Notes under the pieces: model-generated | Told to the model about the DNA's origin: nothing | Database searches by the model: none | The model's input: the letters and a program-made list of their open reading frames with translations, nothing else | Program-made: the position numbers and the translations under genes | DNA from: Leishmania mexicana MHOM/GT/2001/U1103 | Taxonomy: Eukaryota > Euglenozoa > Kinetoplastea > Trypanosomatida > Trypanosomatidae | DNA length: 64,000 nt | NCBI RefSeq assembly: GCF_000234665.1 | Contig: NC_018317.1 | Coordinates: 529,285-593,284 of the forward strand | Direction: 5' to 3' | In this document: in pieces, positions 1 to 10,400 of the stretch | How positions within the stretch are numbered: position 1 is the stretch's first letter | Layout of the letters: every line of letters begins with the position of its first letter

Positions 1-2289
1 GTTAAAGTAATGCTCCATCGAGATGTTCAGCCCCGGGCCGTCGATGACCAAGGTGCAGCGCCGCTCCTTGTGGGTCCCCTTGAGCGCGATGTGCTGCTCC
101 ACCACGTCGAGGTCGCGCCCTACGCGCTCAATCGCCTTGGGGTCCGATGGATTCAGATGCCCAATGTCGACGTGGTCGATGAAGTCGTTGCGCGGGTCGC
201 ACAGGGTCGACGTTGCAGCGATCGTCACGGCAGTCTCACGCTTGTCGCCAGTGAGCATCCAAATGATCACACCGGCGTTCAAGAAAAACGACAGTGTCTC
301 AGGCACCTCGTCTTGCAGCTTGTCCTCGATGGCGGTGGCGCCGACGAGTCGCATGTCTTGCTCCATCTCTAAGCAGACTTTATCAATCTTGGAGCTGCGG
401 TTCTGCAGAGACTTGCCGACCTCGACGAACTTCTCGTACCACAGGTCGAACTGGCGGCGTGTGATGTCCTTGGCGCACACCAGCAGTGTGCGGAGCCCCG
501 ACGAGGACATCTCTGTCAGAGGGATGTCAACACTTTCTATGTGTTCCTGCACATCCGGGGCGCGGCTCAGCTGCGGCCTGATGAAGCTGTCGGCCCCCTT
601 ATTGTATAGCATAATTTGTTTGGTGTCGCTGTCCTCGACGATGATGCTCATCATCTTGCGGTCCGGCGTGAACTCCAGTGTGGCGAGGATGTTGTACACC
701 TTACGCGTATCATTCTGCAGGAGGAGCGTGATGGACTTTGTCGTACGGTTGATGAGGCGATAGCCGACAGCAGCAGCGGTCTCGACCAGCGCCACCTCGT
801 CTGGGGAGCTGCCTTCGTAGATGACACTGAGGCCATCCGTGTCGTCCTTGAAGGGCTGAACCGTGTTGCACAAGGCCAACGCGAGAAAGTACTCCTGCAG
901 CGGGCCTAGCCTCTTCGACTCGGCCTCCTTGCGCAGCTGCACGATGCATTTGTCCAGGCTGTCGGCCTCGATCGGAATACCGAGAGCGTCGCCTTGCTTG
1001 AACTTCATGACGTTCTCTGTCAACGTCCCAGTTTTGTCGCTGAAGATGAAGCGCACCATTGCCAGCTGCTCGTTGAGGTTCGACGTGTTCGGCTGGCAGT
1101 GCCGCCAGCGGTTGTTCATGTACTCCATCATGAGGCAGTCCATCCGCATCCACTGCGCCTGGATCACCTTGCACAACTCAATCGTGACGAACAGCGAGAT
1201 GGGCACGCAGTAGCTCAGCAAAATGAAATAGCTCAAGTAACGGTACCCCCACAGCGTTATGTTCTGGCGGCTGTTGATAAAGAAGCGGAGGTAAGGCGTT
1301 TCCTTGTACTTGTTGTTCCACCACACTGCCATGGAGGCTAAGATGAAGAGCATGATGTTCTGGAATATGAGGATGGCTATGATAAAGTAGTTCAGCTTGC
1401 GGTCGAGGTTCGACGACTTTGGCGGTTTTGGCTTCAAGTTTCGGAACAGCTTCGTGTCGACACCTGCGTAGGCAACCATGCCCCACGCCCAGTCCGTGTT
1501 GCGTAACACGCAGCCGCGATACAGGAACTGGTCCAGCGAGAGTGCGTGCTCCTCGCCATTGATCTCCAACAGCCCCGTCCACGACAGCAACCCTGGGTCT
1601 GGCTTGCTCGTGTGCAACACAGCTGTGGTATTCATGATTGTCTCAATTTCGCAGAGGCCCCAGGTCACCTCCAAAGCCTTGCGTGGCTTCAGGTTCGACT
1701 CGCCGTCCAGGTTGCACGTGTCTATAAAGGCCTGTCCCTCCTCGAGGGACGAGGAGAGCATGACGACATCGGCGTGCACCTCCTCACTGTTCTTGATACG
1801 TACGACGTCACCAGGGTGGATGTCCTTGCTGTGCACCGAGACGAGCTTGCCTTTTCGCATTACCTGCGTTAAAACCGAGTTGGCACGGTTATCGGCCCGA
1901 TGTCGCTTGATGTCCTCCACAGCCTCCTTGATGATTGCCACCAGGAGCACGAAGGACAGCGGCGCAATCGCTGTCGCCGGATTCAGCGGAGACACACCCG
2001 GGATGAGGCTGAATATGACGTTGATGAGGAAGTACAAATTACTCACCTTCCTGAACTCGAACAGGAGGCTGAGTGGGAGAAAGGAGATCAGCGAGTACTT
2101 GGAGGTGCGAATAAAGTTCGACGGGTACTTGAACTGCGCGTTCGCCTCTGGGTTGTTAAAGTACACGATCACCTCGTCATCCTCGTCCACGTCCGCCTCT
2201 GCGCTAAAACAGCAGAAGGACTTGGAGAGCTTGCCTGGGAGGATTCTGGTGGGAAGGCACTTGCGCCAACACGCCGGTTGATTGGGCAT
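1..2289 (-). CDS. MT: Miltefosine transporter: phospholipid-transporting P4-ATPase (flippase), C-terminus cut by window edge
   Basis: The frame is open from an ATG at 2289 to the window edge, giving 763 N-terminal residues; P4-ATPases usually have about 1,100-1,250. Visible P4 signatures are DGES near residue 195 (actuator loop, DGESNLK), DKTGTLTEN with phosphorylated Asp418, a KGADSFI nucleotide-binding motif, and LTGDKRETA with TGD at 680-682. Hydrophobic segments near residues 75-125 are the first membrane helices. The family moves aminophospholipids to the cytosolic leaflet with a CDC50/Ros3 subunit; in Leishmania the orthologue is the plasma-membrane importer of miltefosine and a known determinant of susceptibility. 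The name rests on the motifs and on chromosome 13 gene order, recalled from memory. A pyrimidine tract and AG end 14 nt upstream of the ATG, which supports this start. The last transmembrane helices are outside the window. Confidence 0.9.
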   Translation of the reverse strand, partial: MPNQPACWRKCLPTRILPGKLSKSFCCFSAEADVDEDDEVIVYFNNPEANAQFKYPSNFIRTSKYSLISFLPLSLLFEFRKVSNLYFLINVIFSLIPGVSPLNPATAIAPLSFVLLVAIIKEAVEDIKRHRADNRANSVLTQVMRKGKLVSVHSKDIHPGDVVRIKNSEEVHADVVMLSSSLEEGQAFIDTCNLDGESNLKPRKALEVTWGLCEIETIMNTTAVLHTSKPDPGLLSWTGLLEINGEEHALSLDQFLYRGCVLRNTDWAWGMVAYAGVDTKLFRNLKPKPPKSSNLDRKLNYFIIAILIFQNIMLFILASMAVWWNNKYKETPYLRFFINSRQNITLWGYRYLSYFILLSYCVPISLFVTIELCKVIQAQWMRMDCLMMEYMNNRWRHCQPNTSNLNEQLAMVRFIFSDKTGTLTENVMKFKQGDALGIPIEADSLDKCIVQLRKEAESKRLGPLQEYFLALALCNTVQPFKDDTDGLSVIYEGSSPDEVALVETAAAVGYRLINRTTKSITLLLQNDTRKVYNILATLEFTPDRKMMSIIVEDSDTKQIMLYNKGADSFIRPQLSRAPDVQEHIESVDIPLTEMSSSGLRTLLVCAKDITRRQFDLWYEKFVEVGKSLQNRSSKIDKVCLEMEQDMRLVGATAIEDKLQDEVPETLSFFLNAGVIIWMLTGDKRETAVTIAATSTLCDPRNDFIDHVDIGHLNPSDPKAIERVGRDLDVVEQHIALKGTHKERRCTLVIDGPGLNISMEHYFN

Positions 2290-2303
2290 GATTGCCGCAG
2301 CAC

Positions 2304-2340
2304 CTAGGGGGTATATGAACGGAGCAGGAAGAGAGGAGAC
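2304..2340 (-). promoter_or_regulatory. Predicted trans-splice acceptor of the P4-ATPase gene
   Basis: On the minus strand a pyrimidine-rich run (CTCCTCTCTTCCTGCTCC) leads into CCCCCTAG, with the AG at 2304-2305. It would leave a 5' UTR of only 14 nt before the ATG at 2289. Confidence 0.55.
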
Positions 2341-4028
2341 GTACCACAAGCACACACACACACGCTCATATACACAGGCCCGCGCTTTCCATTGAACAAA
2401 GGAAGGGAGGGAGGGGGGACGCAGCGGGAGGCCAGTTCAAGGCTTCCCGCGTCAGACGCACACAGAAACACGGCACGCGAAACGGTGTGTGTGTGTGTGT
2501 GTCTCCGTGTGAGCGTCAGGGAAAGAGGAGGGCGGCTGAGAAATTCGGCACGTACGCAATGACGGAAGGAGAAGACGACCCCAAAAGGTGAGTGGTGCAA
2601 CACGAGAAGGCAACAGGTCGTGAGGTGGCGCTCCAGTGAGGCAGGAGTGGTGGTGGTGGGGAGGTGGGGCGAGGAAAGGAAAACAAGCAAAACCCCCAGT
2701 ATCGTGCGCAAGGAAGGGTCTGCGTGTGTGTGTGTGTGTGTGCAAGGGGGGGGGAGGGAATGGGGGGGGGGGGCGGGGTNNNNNNNNNNNNNNNNNNNNN
2801 NNNNNNNNNNNNNNNNNNNNNNNNNNNNNNNNNNNNNNNNNNNNNNNNNNNNNNNNNNNNNNNNNNNNNNNNNNNNNNNACATCTATAGACGTGTCCTCG
2901 CCAAGTCAGCAGCAGCGACAGCAACAGTGTACCACAACGAATGGAAGAAAAGATGAAAACATAAAAAAGAATTGGGGCGGACAGGCAAGACAGCTGAGGA
3001 AAAGACGTAGCGAGTAGAGCAATGATATAATAGCAACAACACCAGTCGAAACAGACGGAGGAGACAGAGGAGGGGGGAGGGAGAGAGGGGGGGTGATGGT
3101 GGTGGTGGTGGTGGCCCGGGCTTGATGTGTGAGGTTTCTGGACGTGTATGGGGGTTCCTGTGTGTGTGTGTGTGTGCGGAGTTTGAGGGATCAAGTGTGC
3201 CAGAGCGCGTGGGCCACGTGCGGGAGCGGAGCGTGAAGACGGATACCGGAAGACGAGGCGGAAACCTACGCGTGGAAGACACACGCGCACGCTTAGAGAG
3301 AGAGGAAAAGTGAATCACGCGAACACAGCGAAACGAACAAGAAAGCGCAGATAACAGGGGCGGCGATCACTAAGCACTCCCTTGCGGTGGTGGCGGTGGT
3401 CGCCGTGAATTTTCACGAAGGGAGACCGCGTCGCGCGTTTGCGTGGAGAGTTGAGAGAACGAACGCAAGCAAAGAAGGGAGAGAGGAGGGAGAGGCGGAA
3501 TCAGAGCGAGGCGTGATGGGCGGGGATCGACAGTACATGGAAGATAGGGACGCATGGAAAAAAGACCAGCGCGGTGGGGCGCGGTGGGGACCGCCTAATT
3601 TTGTCTTCAGTACCCGTCACTTGTTGTCTTCTCTCTTCATCCTCTTCAGCTGACGGGTGAGTTGTCGTGCTCGCCCGCAGTCGCCTTACATCAAGGCCGC
3701 CGGCATCGTGCGGTCATCGCCAGCGTTGAGTGCATTTCCTTTCCGTTTCGTCTGTCTTGGTTTCTCCATCAACTACCCGCGATAAGGGCCATGACAGCAA
3801 TCCTAATCGTCCGTGATTGGCTGAGCAGCGCGCTACCATGTAGCCCGCCTCTGTGCACACCCATATGCCCACACGAGACTGCGCCATCGCGAAAGCTTTA
3901 GCGTCCATGCAGCGCAGCGGGGCCCTGTATGGCCGAAAAGTGGCTGAGGGACCACAAAACGAGCGCAAAACAAGCCCCGTACAACACGGGTGCACGCGTC
4001 CCACAACGTACGACACCTCTGCTCGGCA
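2341..4028. other. Intergenic region with a 100-N assembly gap
   Basis: This is the spacer between the HAD gene and the P4-ATPase gene. It holds GT runs (2485-2502, near 2722-2742 and near 3162-3176), G-runs beside the gap, a GGT repeat near 3093-3113 and purine-rich sequence. No gene was recognised; the open frames here are low-complexity Thr-His, Cys-Val or Pro strings read from the repeats. Confidence 0.7.
2780..2879. other. Assembly gap (100 N)
   Basis: Exactly 100 N, the usual placeholder for a gap of unknown size. The left flank is GT repeat followed by long G-runs, sequence that commonly breaks assembly. Confidence 0.95.
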
Positions 4029-5489
4029 TCACAGCGACGTCCTCCGTGAACGAGCGCTGTTGCGCGGCACCACTTCGCTTGCCGGGATGCCGAGGAGCAC
4101 CTGAAGCTCTGGGTTAGCCGTGTACCACGAGGCGCTCATCCCAGTCTCGGCGCATGGCGTGGCGTGGTAACCCTGCGCCACCGCCATGCGGCAGTTCTCT
4201 CTGTCGTCGTCGATCAGCACCACGTCGGTGCTCAGCCACTTGGGCAGCAGAAGCGTCGACTGGTTCCACAGCCCGCCGACAGTGTCATCATAGTGAAGGG
4301 AGGGGGTCTGCAGAGGTAACGGAGAGGGGCCGGTGCGCACGGAATCGCTCGCATCATCTGTAGCTTCAGCGCAGGTGTTGTCGGTCGGCCGCAGCTGCTG
4401 CTGTGAATGAATCGGACCCCTTAGCAGGCGCTGCTCCTCATCCCGCGCGTTTCGACGCTGCTGCAGCTCTTGCAGATGGTACAGCTTCCCCGGCCCCGCC
4501 ACCGACCGCGGCAAGCACACAACATCGTCGGTGCTAGTGAGATAGGCGCGGATGGGTGGAAGAACGCGCGAGAGCAAGCACACAACCGCCTCAGCGACGG
4601 AGAGACACGTGGCCCACTGATCTGCCGTCCCTTCTGTCAGCGAGCAGATCGCCAGTTCGTGCCCGCGCTGGGTGACAGCCTCACAGAACGCGCCTAGGAA
4701 ATCTGCATCCACGAAAAGCGCGCGCACCTCCGCTGTAGTCGCCACCTGCGCGGCTCGAAGCGAGATGGAGCTGAGGGGCGAGCGCAGCAACGTACCATCC
4801 AAGTCCAACACCACGAGCACAGGCGACACCACCGTCGCATAACACGGTCCACTGCGTGGTCGCACCTCACGGTGGAGCAGTAACCCAGCCATAATGCAGC
4901 TTTCCTCGGTCAGCGCAGCCTCGATCTGCGAGAGCGACTGACCGCCAAGCGCCGCTGCCGGTAGCGAGAGAGCGGGGATCGTGAAAGTAGGTGATACAGC
5001 AGTCGAGTCCACGCACATGTCCACGGCATCGAAGAGCGCATCAAGGGCGTCGGCAGCGCTGTCCCACCAGTTCGGTGGCGAGGCCGTCGTTTCTGATTCC
5101 CACGACGGTGACGTCTCAACGATCTCTGAGCTCGCATTGCTTGGGAGCGGCGCGAGCACGCTGTCCGCTAGCGTCAGCGTGCCCCCGTCGCCGCGGGGGT
5201 CATCCTCTGTAGCCGTAGAGCAAAGAAGCGGGCAAAGTCGCGCGAGTTGGCTGATTAGGTGCTCGGCAGGGCTGCGCTGGTGTTGCTGCCGCAAACACTG
5301 CTCCGCTTCGACTACCGTCTCTGCAGCAATACTGCGGTGTTCTTGCCATCGCGTCTGGTGGACGTTCCTGTAGCCTCCAATGTCGGCAGCGGCCGCCTTG
5401 CCAAGAATCAGCTCTGCCACGAAGCTGTAGCACTCGCGCACCAGCTCGGGCAACGTCGCCTCCCTGGAAGTCGCGCACGCTTCTCTCAT
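4029..5489 (-). CDS. Conserved hypothetical protein with a C-terminal HAD-like (DxD) domain
   Basis: The product has 486 residues and its ATG is at 5487-5489. The C-terminal half looks like a haloacid-dehalogenase fold: VLVVLDLDGTLL gives motif I with Asp229 and Asp231, AICSLTEGT near 280-287 resembles the Ser/Thr motif II, PGKLYH near 333 could supply the motif III Lys, and VVLIDDDREN near 423-431 is a strong motif IV. HAD proteins are Mg-dependent phosphatases or related enzymes. The first about 200 residues show no domain I recognise and contain an acidic, Ser-rich part. A long Gln/Arg/Ser-rich insert separates motifs III and IV. The substrate is unknown; a CTD/NLI-type phosphatase is possible, but the motif is DLDGT rather than DLDET. 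Confidence 0.7.
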   Translation of the reverse strand: MREACATSREATLPELVRECYSFVAELILGKAAAADIGGYRNVHQTRWQEHRSIAAETVVEAEQCLRQQHQRSPAEHLISQLARLCPLLCSTATEDDPRGDGGTLTLADSVLAPLPSNASSEIVETSPSWESETTASPPNWWDSAADALDALFDAVDMCVDSTAVSPTFTIPALSLPAAALGGQSLSQIEAALTEESCIMAGLLLHREVRPRSGPCYATVVSPVLVVLDLDGTLLRSPLSSISLRAAQVATTAEVRALFVDADFLGAFCEAVTQRGHELAICSLTEGTADQWATCLSVAEAVVCLLSRVLPPIRAYLTSTDDVVCLPRSVAGPGKLYHLQELQQRRNARDEEQRLLRGPIHSQQQLRPTDNTCAEATDDASDSVRTGPSPLPLQTPSLHYDDTVGGLWNQSTLLLPKWLSTDVVLIDDDRENCRMAVAQGYHATPCAETGMSASWYTANPELQVLLGIPASEVVPRNSARSRRTSL

Positions 5490-6289
5490 GGTCTCCGCGG
5501 AGGCAGCATCTCAAATATGGGATCTGCACGTGCGATACTTCCCACGCACACGGGTACGCGCGTAGCGTCACAAGAATCGAAGAGGAGAACCGGCAACAGA
5601 GCGCACCCTGGCGTGAAGGTTATCCCCGGGGAGGGGGGGGTGCCCCTCGCGGGCAATGCACGCCGTGACAACGAAAGATGAATGCCAGAGCCTCGTGCAG
5701 CCGAAGGAGTAGCTGAACTACGTGTGCAGGTGCTTATATATATGTGTACGCGTGTCTCGCTACCAAGAGCGGCCGCGTCTCTTGTAGAGCTGTGCCGGCG
5801 CTCTCGGGTGCGGCTGCTTCCGTGTCTCCGTCCGATGAGGCACACGCGCACGCACATAAGTCGCCCAACATAGTTCGAGGTGGGAGGATGGGGAGGAGGC
5901 ATCGCACCGGCGAGCAGAGAAGAGGAGACGAGAGGGATATCATGGCGAAAACAAAATGCCGGCGTCGACAGCGGCATCATCAGACAGGACAGAGAAGGCA
6001 CACCACAAGCACTCACGCGTGCAGGCAAACCCTTACGCATCATCTGTGCACACCGCCACGCGCATACCGTCGCCAGGTTCCGAGAATGCGGTGGCGAGGG
6101 AGGCGAGAGAAAAAAAAGGAAGAGAGTGGTATAGGTCGCTTAGCGCACGCCCATGGTTTCGCAACGCTTTTCGTATCGTGCGCCGCTTCCCTCGATGGCC
6201 CCTTGGCGGTTGCACGACCGTTCCCGATGTCAACGCACACTGTTGATGGAAGACGCCAAAAAATGCTGACCGACGCGCGAGATAAAAAC
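5490..6289. other. Intergenic region
   Basis: This is the spacer between the HAD gene's start and the SIDER2-like element. It has mixed composition with short purine runs. No gene, RNA or long repeat was recognised. Confidence 0.5.
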
Positions 6290-6832
6290 GTTTATTTCGT
6301 CCGTTTCAAAGCCTGTCCATTCTTTCTGCCATACAGCACCGGCTACACGCCACACTGCACCCCCTCCCCTCCCTCCCCCGCCACGCTGGCCCTGCCGCAG
6401 GCCCCACCATCCGCGCGGTGCGCAGAAGCAGCAGCAGGCACACGCCGGCACAGCAGTGCGCCGACTCCGTCCACTGAGCACGGTCCCCGCCACAAACTCT
6501 GCTCACACCCTCTCTGCAGGTCGCCCCACCTGCTGCGTCCCTCGGGGGTGTCCCCAGGCTCCCCACACCAGGGGGCAGTGCGAGGGTCGGGTGGGATGCG
6601 CTCGACTCACGCGGACGCTTCGCCCATCACATGGATGGCACAGGCGTGTGCACTGGGGGGGGGGGCGTCACCGACAGAAGTGGTTCGGCATGGGCAGGGG
6701 ATAGAAGCGGGGAGGGGGAGGGGAGAGAGACGGCTGCCTTGGACTCCTCCCTCACCCAAAGAGTAGGAGGTGTGTGTGTGTGTGTGTGCTTGTGTGCAGT
6801 GGAGCCCGTGGTACGACCGCGCAGAGGGTGCG
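6290..6832 (-). mobile_element. SIDER2-like degenerate retroposon, copy 1
   Basis: On the minus strand it begins near 6828 with a diverged form of the ingi/L1Tc 79-nt signature (GGTCGTACCACGGGCTCC). A CA run follows, then a GC-rich body, and an A-rich 3' end near 6290-6310. The body matches copy 2 at 25.3-25.8 kb; 6353-6698 differs from 25388-25733 (reverse complement) at one position. Length and layout fit Leishmania SIDER2 (about 550 bp, in 3' UTRs). It lies in sense orientation downstream of the WD40-like gene. The family assignment is from memory of the signature. Confidence 0.7.
6771..6788. repeat. (TG)9 microsatellite inside SIDER2-like copy 1
   Basis: Nine perfect TG units. It sits just inside the 5' signature, where copy 2 also carries a TG run. 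Confidence 0.9.
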
Positions 6833-7026
6833 TGCCCTCCCCTGATCATTGGGAAAAGAAAGGCAAGAGATAAAGGAATAGAGGCAAACAGGTGGGCCTT
6901 TGGGAGACGGCCGATGTGGCGTGCGAGTGCGGGGCGGGGTCGAGGTGATGGGAGGATAGCGCGTGCAACAGACAAAGAAAAGACGCTGATGAAAACTACG
7001 ATACACTCACACATGACGAGATCGAC

Positions 7027-7067
7027 GACCTGAGACCTGAGACCTGAGACCTGAGACCTGAGACCTG

Positions 7068-7068
<1 letters not shown>
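7027..7068. repeat. Six tandem copies of the heptamer GACCTGA
   Basis: Six perfect head-to-tail units, directly followed by a GACA run. It lies in the presumed 3' UTR of the WD40-like gene. Confidence 0.95.

Positions 7069-7100
<32 letters not shown>
7069..7100. repeat. (GACA)8 tetranucleotide repeat
   Basis: Eight perfect GACA units abutting the GACCTGA heptamer array. Confidence 0.95.
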
Positions 7101-7416
7101 GGCTCAGGCATACAATAACGAGCGAGAACGGGAAGCACACACGCGTGCACACACACGCACACGTGCGTGCGCGAGATCTTGCAAGAGTTGACTAGCAAAG
7201 GAGGAAAGACGATCAAGAAACTAAAAGCGTATGCTGGCACGCACCAGAACATGGCGAGGCACCTTCGCACCGCAGTAGCCAAGGACATGCACGTCAAAAG
7301 GAGAGGCAGACGCCAGCAGTGTCGCGCAGTGAGAAGCTGGGTGAAGGGAGTTGAGAAGGTAGCCCCATATCACAAGTGTGGGTGCGACTGTGTGTGTGTG
7401 CGTCGCCGTTGCCTAC

Positions 7417-10400
7417 CTAGTGCGGTCCGCCGCGCAGTTGGGTGAGGATAATGCGGTTCTGCTCCTCCAGCCTCGCGTTCTGCGCCTGTATGCGGGTAAG
7501 CTCAGCGGCCACCGCCGCGTAAACGTCAGGCGTGGGCTTCTGTCCATCAGCGGCAGAGGATACACTGCCAGCGTTCGCATGCACACTCTCGCCGGATCGC
7601 CGGACCTGGCGGAGCTGCAGCTGTGCCGCGACTGTCGTGAGGAGGTCGGGGAGCTCGTCGAGCTCCGCCTCCTCAGTCGCTGCACAGGACGCGTTGCTCG
7701 CAGAGTCCAGCAGGTCGCTGTGCTCCAGCAACTCCTTTAGGTGCAGCAGAGATTCCCGAAGGTGACGGGCCTGCACAGTGAACTGCTCCGTCGTCATCGT
7801 GGAGCTGCTGCTGCCACTCGGGTCATGGTGCGGCTTCGCAGCCACCGACGGCCGCTCCTCATGCTTCAAGTATAAAGGAGGGAATGAGGGCTTTGCACCC
7901 CCACTGCTGGTTGAGCTCTGGATGACGACATCCTCCGCATCCGACAGCAGCCGTGACGAGCTGCGCTGTGCGTTCCGTCGCTGCGGCGGGCTGTCGGGGT
8001 ACGCGGCAGGCTCGTCAGCACCCGTCCTCTTGACAGATGCCGAGGCGCCTCCGTTCCCTGACCTTTCGTTCGCATCCTCTACGCAAAGCTCATCGACGCC
8101 TGCGTCAGCCGCTGCCGCCACGCCGGCGCGGAGCACCTGAGAGTCCACGGTCAGTTCCGACACATCAACCGCCGAGGCAGCCAAGTTCGCGGTGGCCGGC
8201 GGGTTCGCCGGTGTCTCAGTTTGGCGGTCACGAGGCGTGTGCGACAGTGCCGGCACACTGTCGTCTTGTGAGGAGGACACGCTCGCCTCTGCGGCTGCGA
8301 TGATGGACGGGTGGGAGTGCCGAGAGGTGCCCACCGTGCGAAGGGTGCGCGCGTGCTCGCCTGTCTGGCTGTCGCGCTTCTGACGTGCGTAGAAGCCTGC
8401 CAGCTCGTCGAAGCGGTCACTGAGTTCGCGGCTGGACGGGGCGCTTGCGGAGGCGGTGCGGCGCTGCCTGCGGGCCTCCGACATTGTCTTAGACACGCCA
8501 CTTGCTTTCCCGGCAGGAGCGAGAGGGGTGCGAGCGGGGCGTCGCTGTGCTGCCTTAGGGGCCTGTGCTGACGATGACACAGGTGGTGGAGCTGTCGACG
8601 ACGAGGGAGCTGCGCTGCTCTTCTTCGCTACTTCTTTAGGGGGTGGAAGCCGCTTCTCCGCACCGTTGTGAAGGGCTACAGCCCGATGGAGTGGTCCAAG
8701 CTTGTACAGGTCGAAACAGCCGGAGCCGAGCGTCCACACAAGCAGCTCCGCGTTCTCCTTGTCCTCGGAGCTGCACATGGCACGCACCAAAGTCGAAATA
8801 GCCCGCGTGACGATCAATAGGGGACTGTCACCGTTCAGCTGCCACGCCGAGAGGCGCGACCCGCGGCAGACCACCACGATATCCGGCCGGTGCCTCACCA
8901 CGGTGACCACTACACCCACGTTGGCACTGCTTTCCTTCTCGACCGCCTGTGCAGCCCGCAGCTCTGCGAGTGACTTCACAACCCATTGCGATGAATCCTT
9001 GACCTGCACATACGCGGAAGTGCCCGCACCAGCCACGATAAGGCCACCCTGGCACGGCACCACGTGCTGAATGGCATCTGCATGCGTGTAAGATGGCGGG
9101 GCGGATGCGCGATCGCCCGCTTCCGCGCTGCTGTCGAGCGCGGTAATGGATGTGCGCTGCACCGCCACGACTCGGTCCGCATCAGTCGCTGTAGACTCGG
9201 GCCCCGAGGTGGCCACATCGCCGCCACTATACACAACTAAAGCGTGCGTGCCAGCAGGCACCGAGGCAGAACCGCTGATCTTCATCCTCTCCAGCTGGAG
9301 AGCAAGGCCGCCACCACCGCTGCCATCCTTCGGCATCTGCACCCAGCAGCATCTGTAGCGACGAAGTTGCAGCCCCGAGGACCCACTCGCCGCTGCCGCC
9401 GCTGTCGACGTAGTCAGCGCATACACGACATCGCCGGTGGGGGAGCTGGTGAGACTGAGGACGTTTTCGTCCGCGTTCGTAGTTACACTGCCCACCTCGG
9501 CTGGTGCCCCTGGTGCACGGCCGTAAGCAACGAGAGCGTGACGCGCCGTGTCGAACAGCACCACCACACCAGTGGCAGGGTGCAGGGTCGCGCAGGTGGA
9601 CTGGTTGCCAAAAGCGGTGACAAGTGTGCAGCCGGGGGTAGAGACAAACATGAGCGTCTGCGGGGTCCACCAGCACCACAATGCCGAGTTCATGTACCAG
9701 ACCTCCGCCGGCGCTGTAGGCACCAAGATGGGCGGCGTGAAGACAGATGCGCGACGCAAGCTCATCCGCTGCGTGCCCGCCTTCGGCTCCATCGAGTAGA
9801 GGGAAAACGCGCCGCCTTCGTGGAAGAGGACCAGCACGCCATTGCCCGCGCTGGCACCATTTGTGAAGACATGCGCGCCGCTCGCAGCAACAACCGAGTC
9901 CTCGTGCACCTCCTTCGTCGCACCGGCATCGTCGCCGCTGGTAGAAGTTGCGGCGCCGAGGACGTCCTGCCACTTCACCTTGCCCTGAAACTCCCACGTC
10001 TCGGCCTGGAAGAGGCGCGTGATGGAGCCGGTTAGCATGAGGCTCTCCTTGCCAACGCAGCACAGCGCCGTGGCGGATGACACCTTGCAGTCCATCCACC
10101 GCACCACTGATCCGGTGGTGCCGTTGAAGGAAACGAGAAAGCCGCCTCTTGTCAGCGCCAGGTAGGTCTCCTCGCCCTCCACCGGACTCGCCACACAGCA
10201 CGTATACGTAGCGTCGTACAGCTCCTCAACGGTGCTGCAGTGGCGGCTCAGCACCATTAGGCGATTGCGCTCTCTGTGCTTGGGCGCCTGGCCATCAGCC
10301 GGTGCCTCTGCGTTGCCAGCCGCGGCAGGGGCCGTGTATTGCACGCTGAACAAGCCAATTTTGCCGGCGCTGCAGGCAGCAAAGGAAAGGTCGAAGGGTA

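Noticed and set aside
2304..3290. A 328-codon minus-strand frame across the first assembly gap
   Set aside because: It is translated through N bases and low-complexity Pro/His/Thr runs, with no real protein signal.
5744..6766. A 340-codon plus-strand frame
   Set aside because: It runs antisense through SIDER2-like copy 1 and shows no domain or coherent composition.
9244..10035. Long plus-strand and second-frame open frames inside the WD40-like, POLID and dynein genes
   Set aside because: They are shadows caused by GC-rich third codon positions in the real minus-strand genes.
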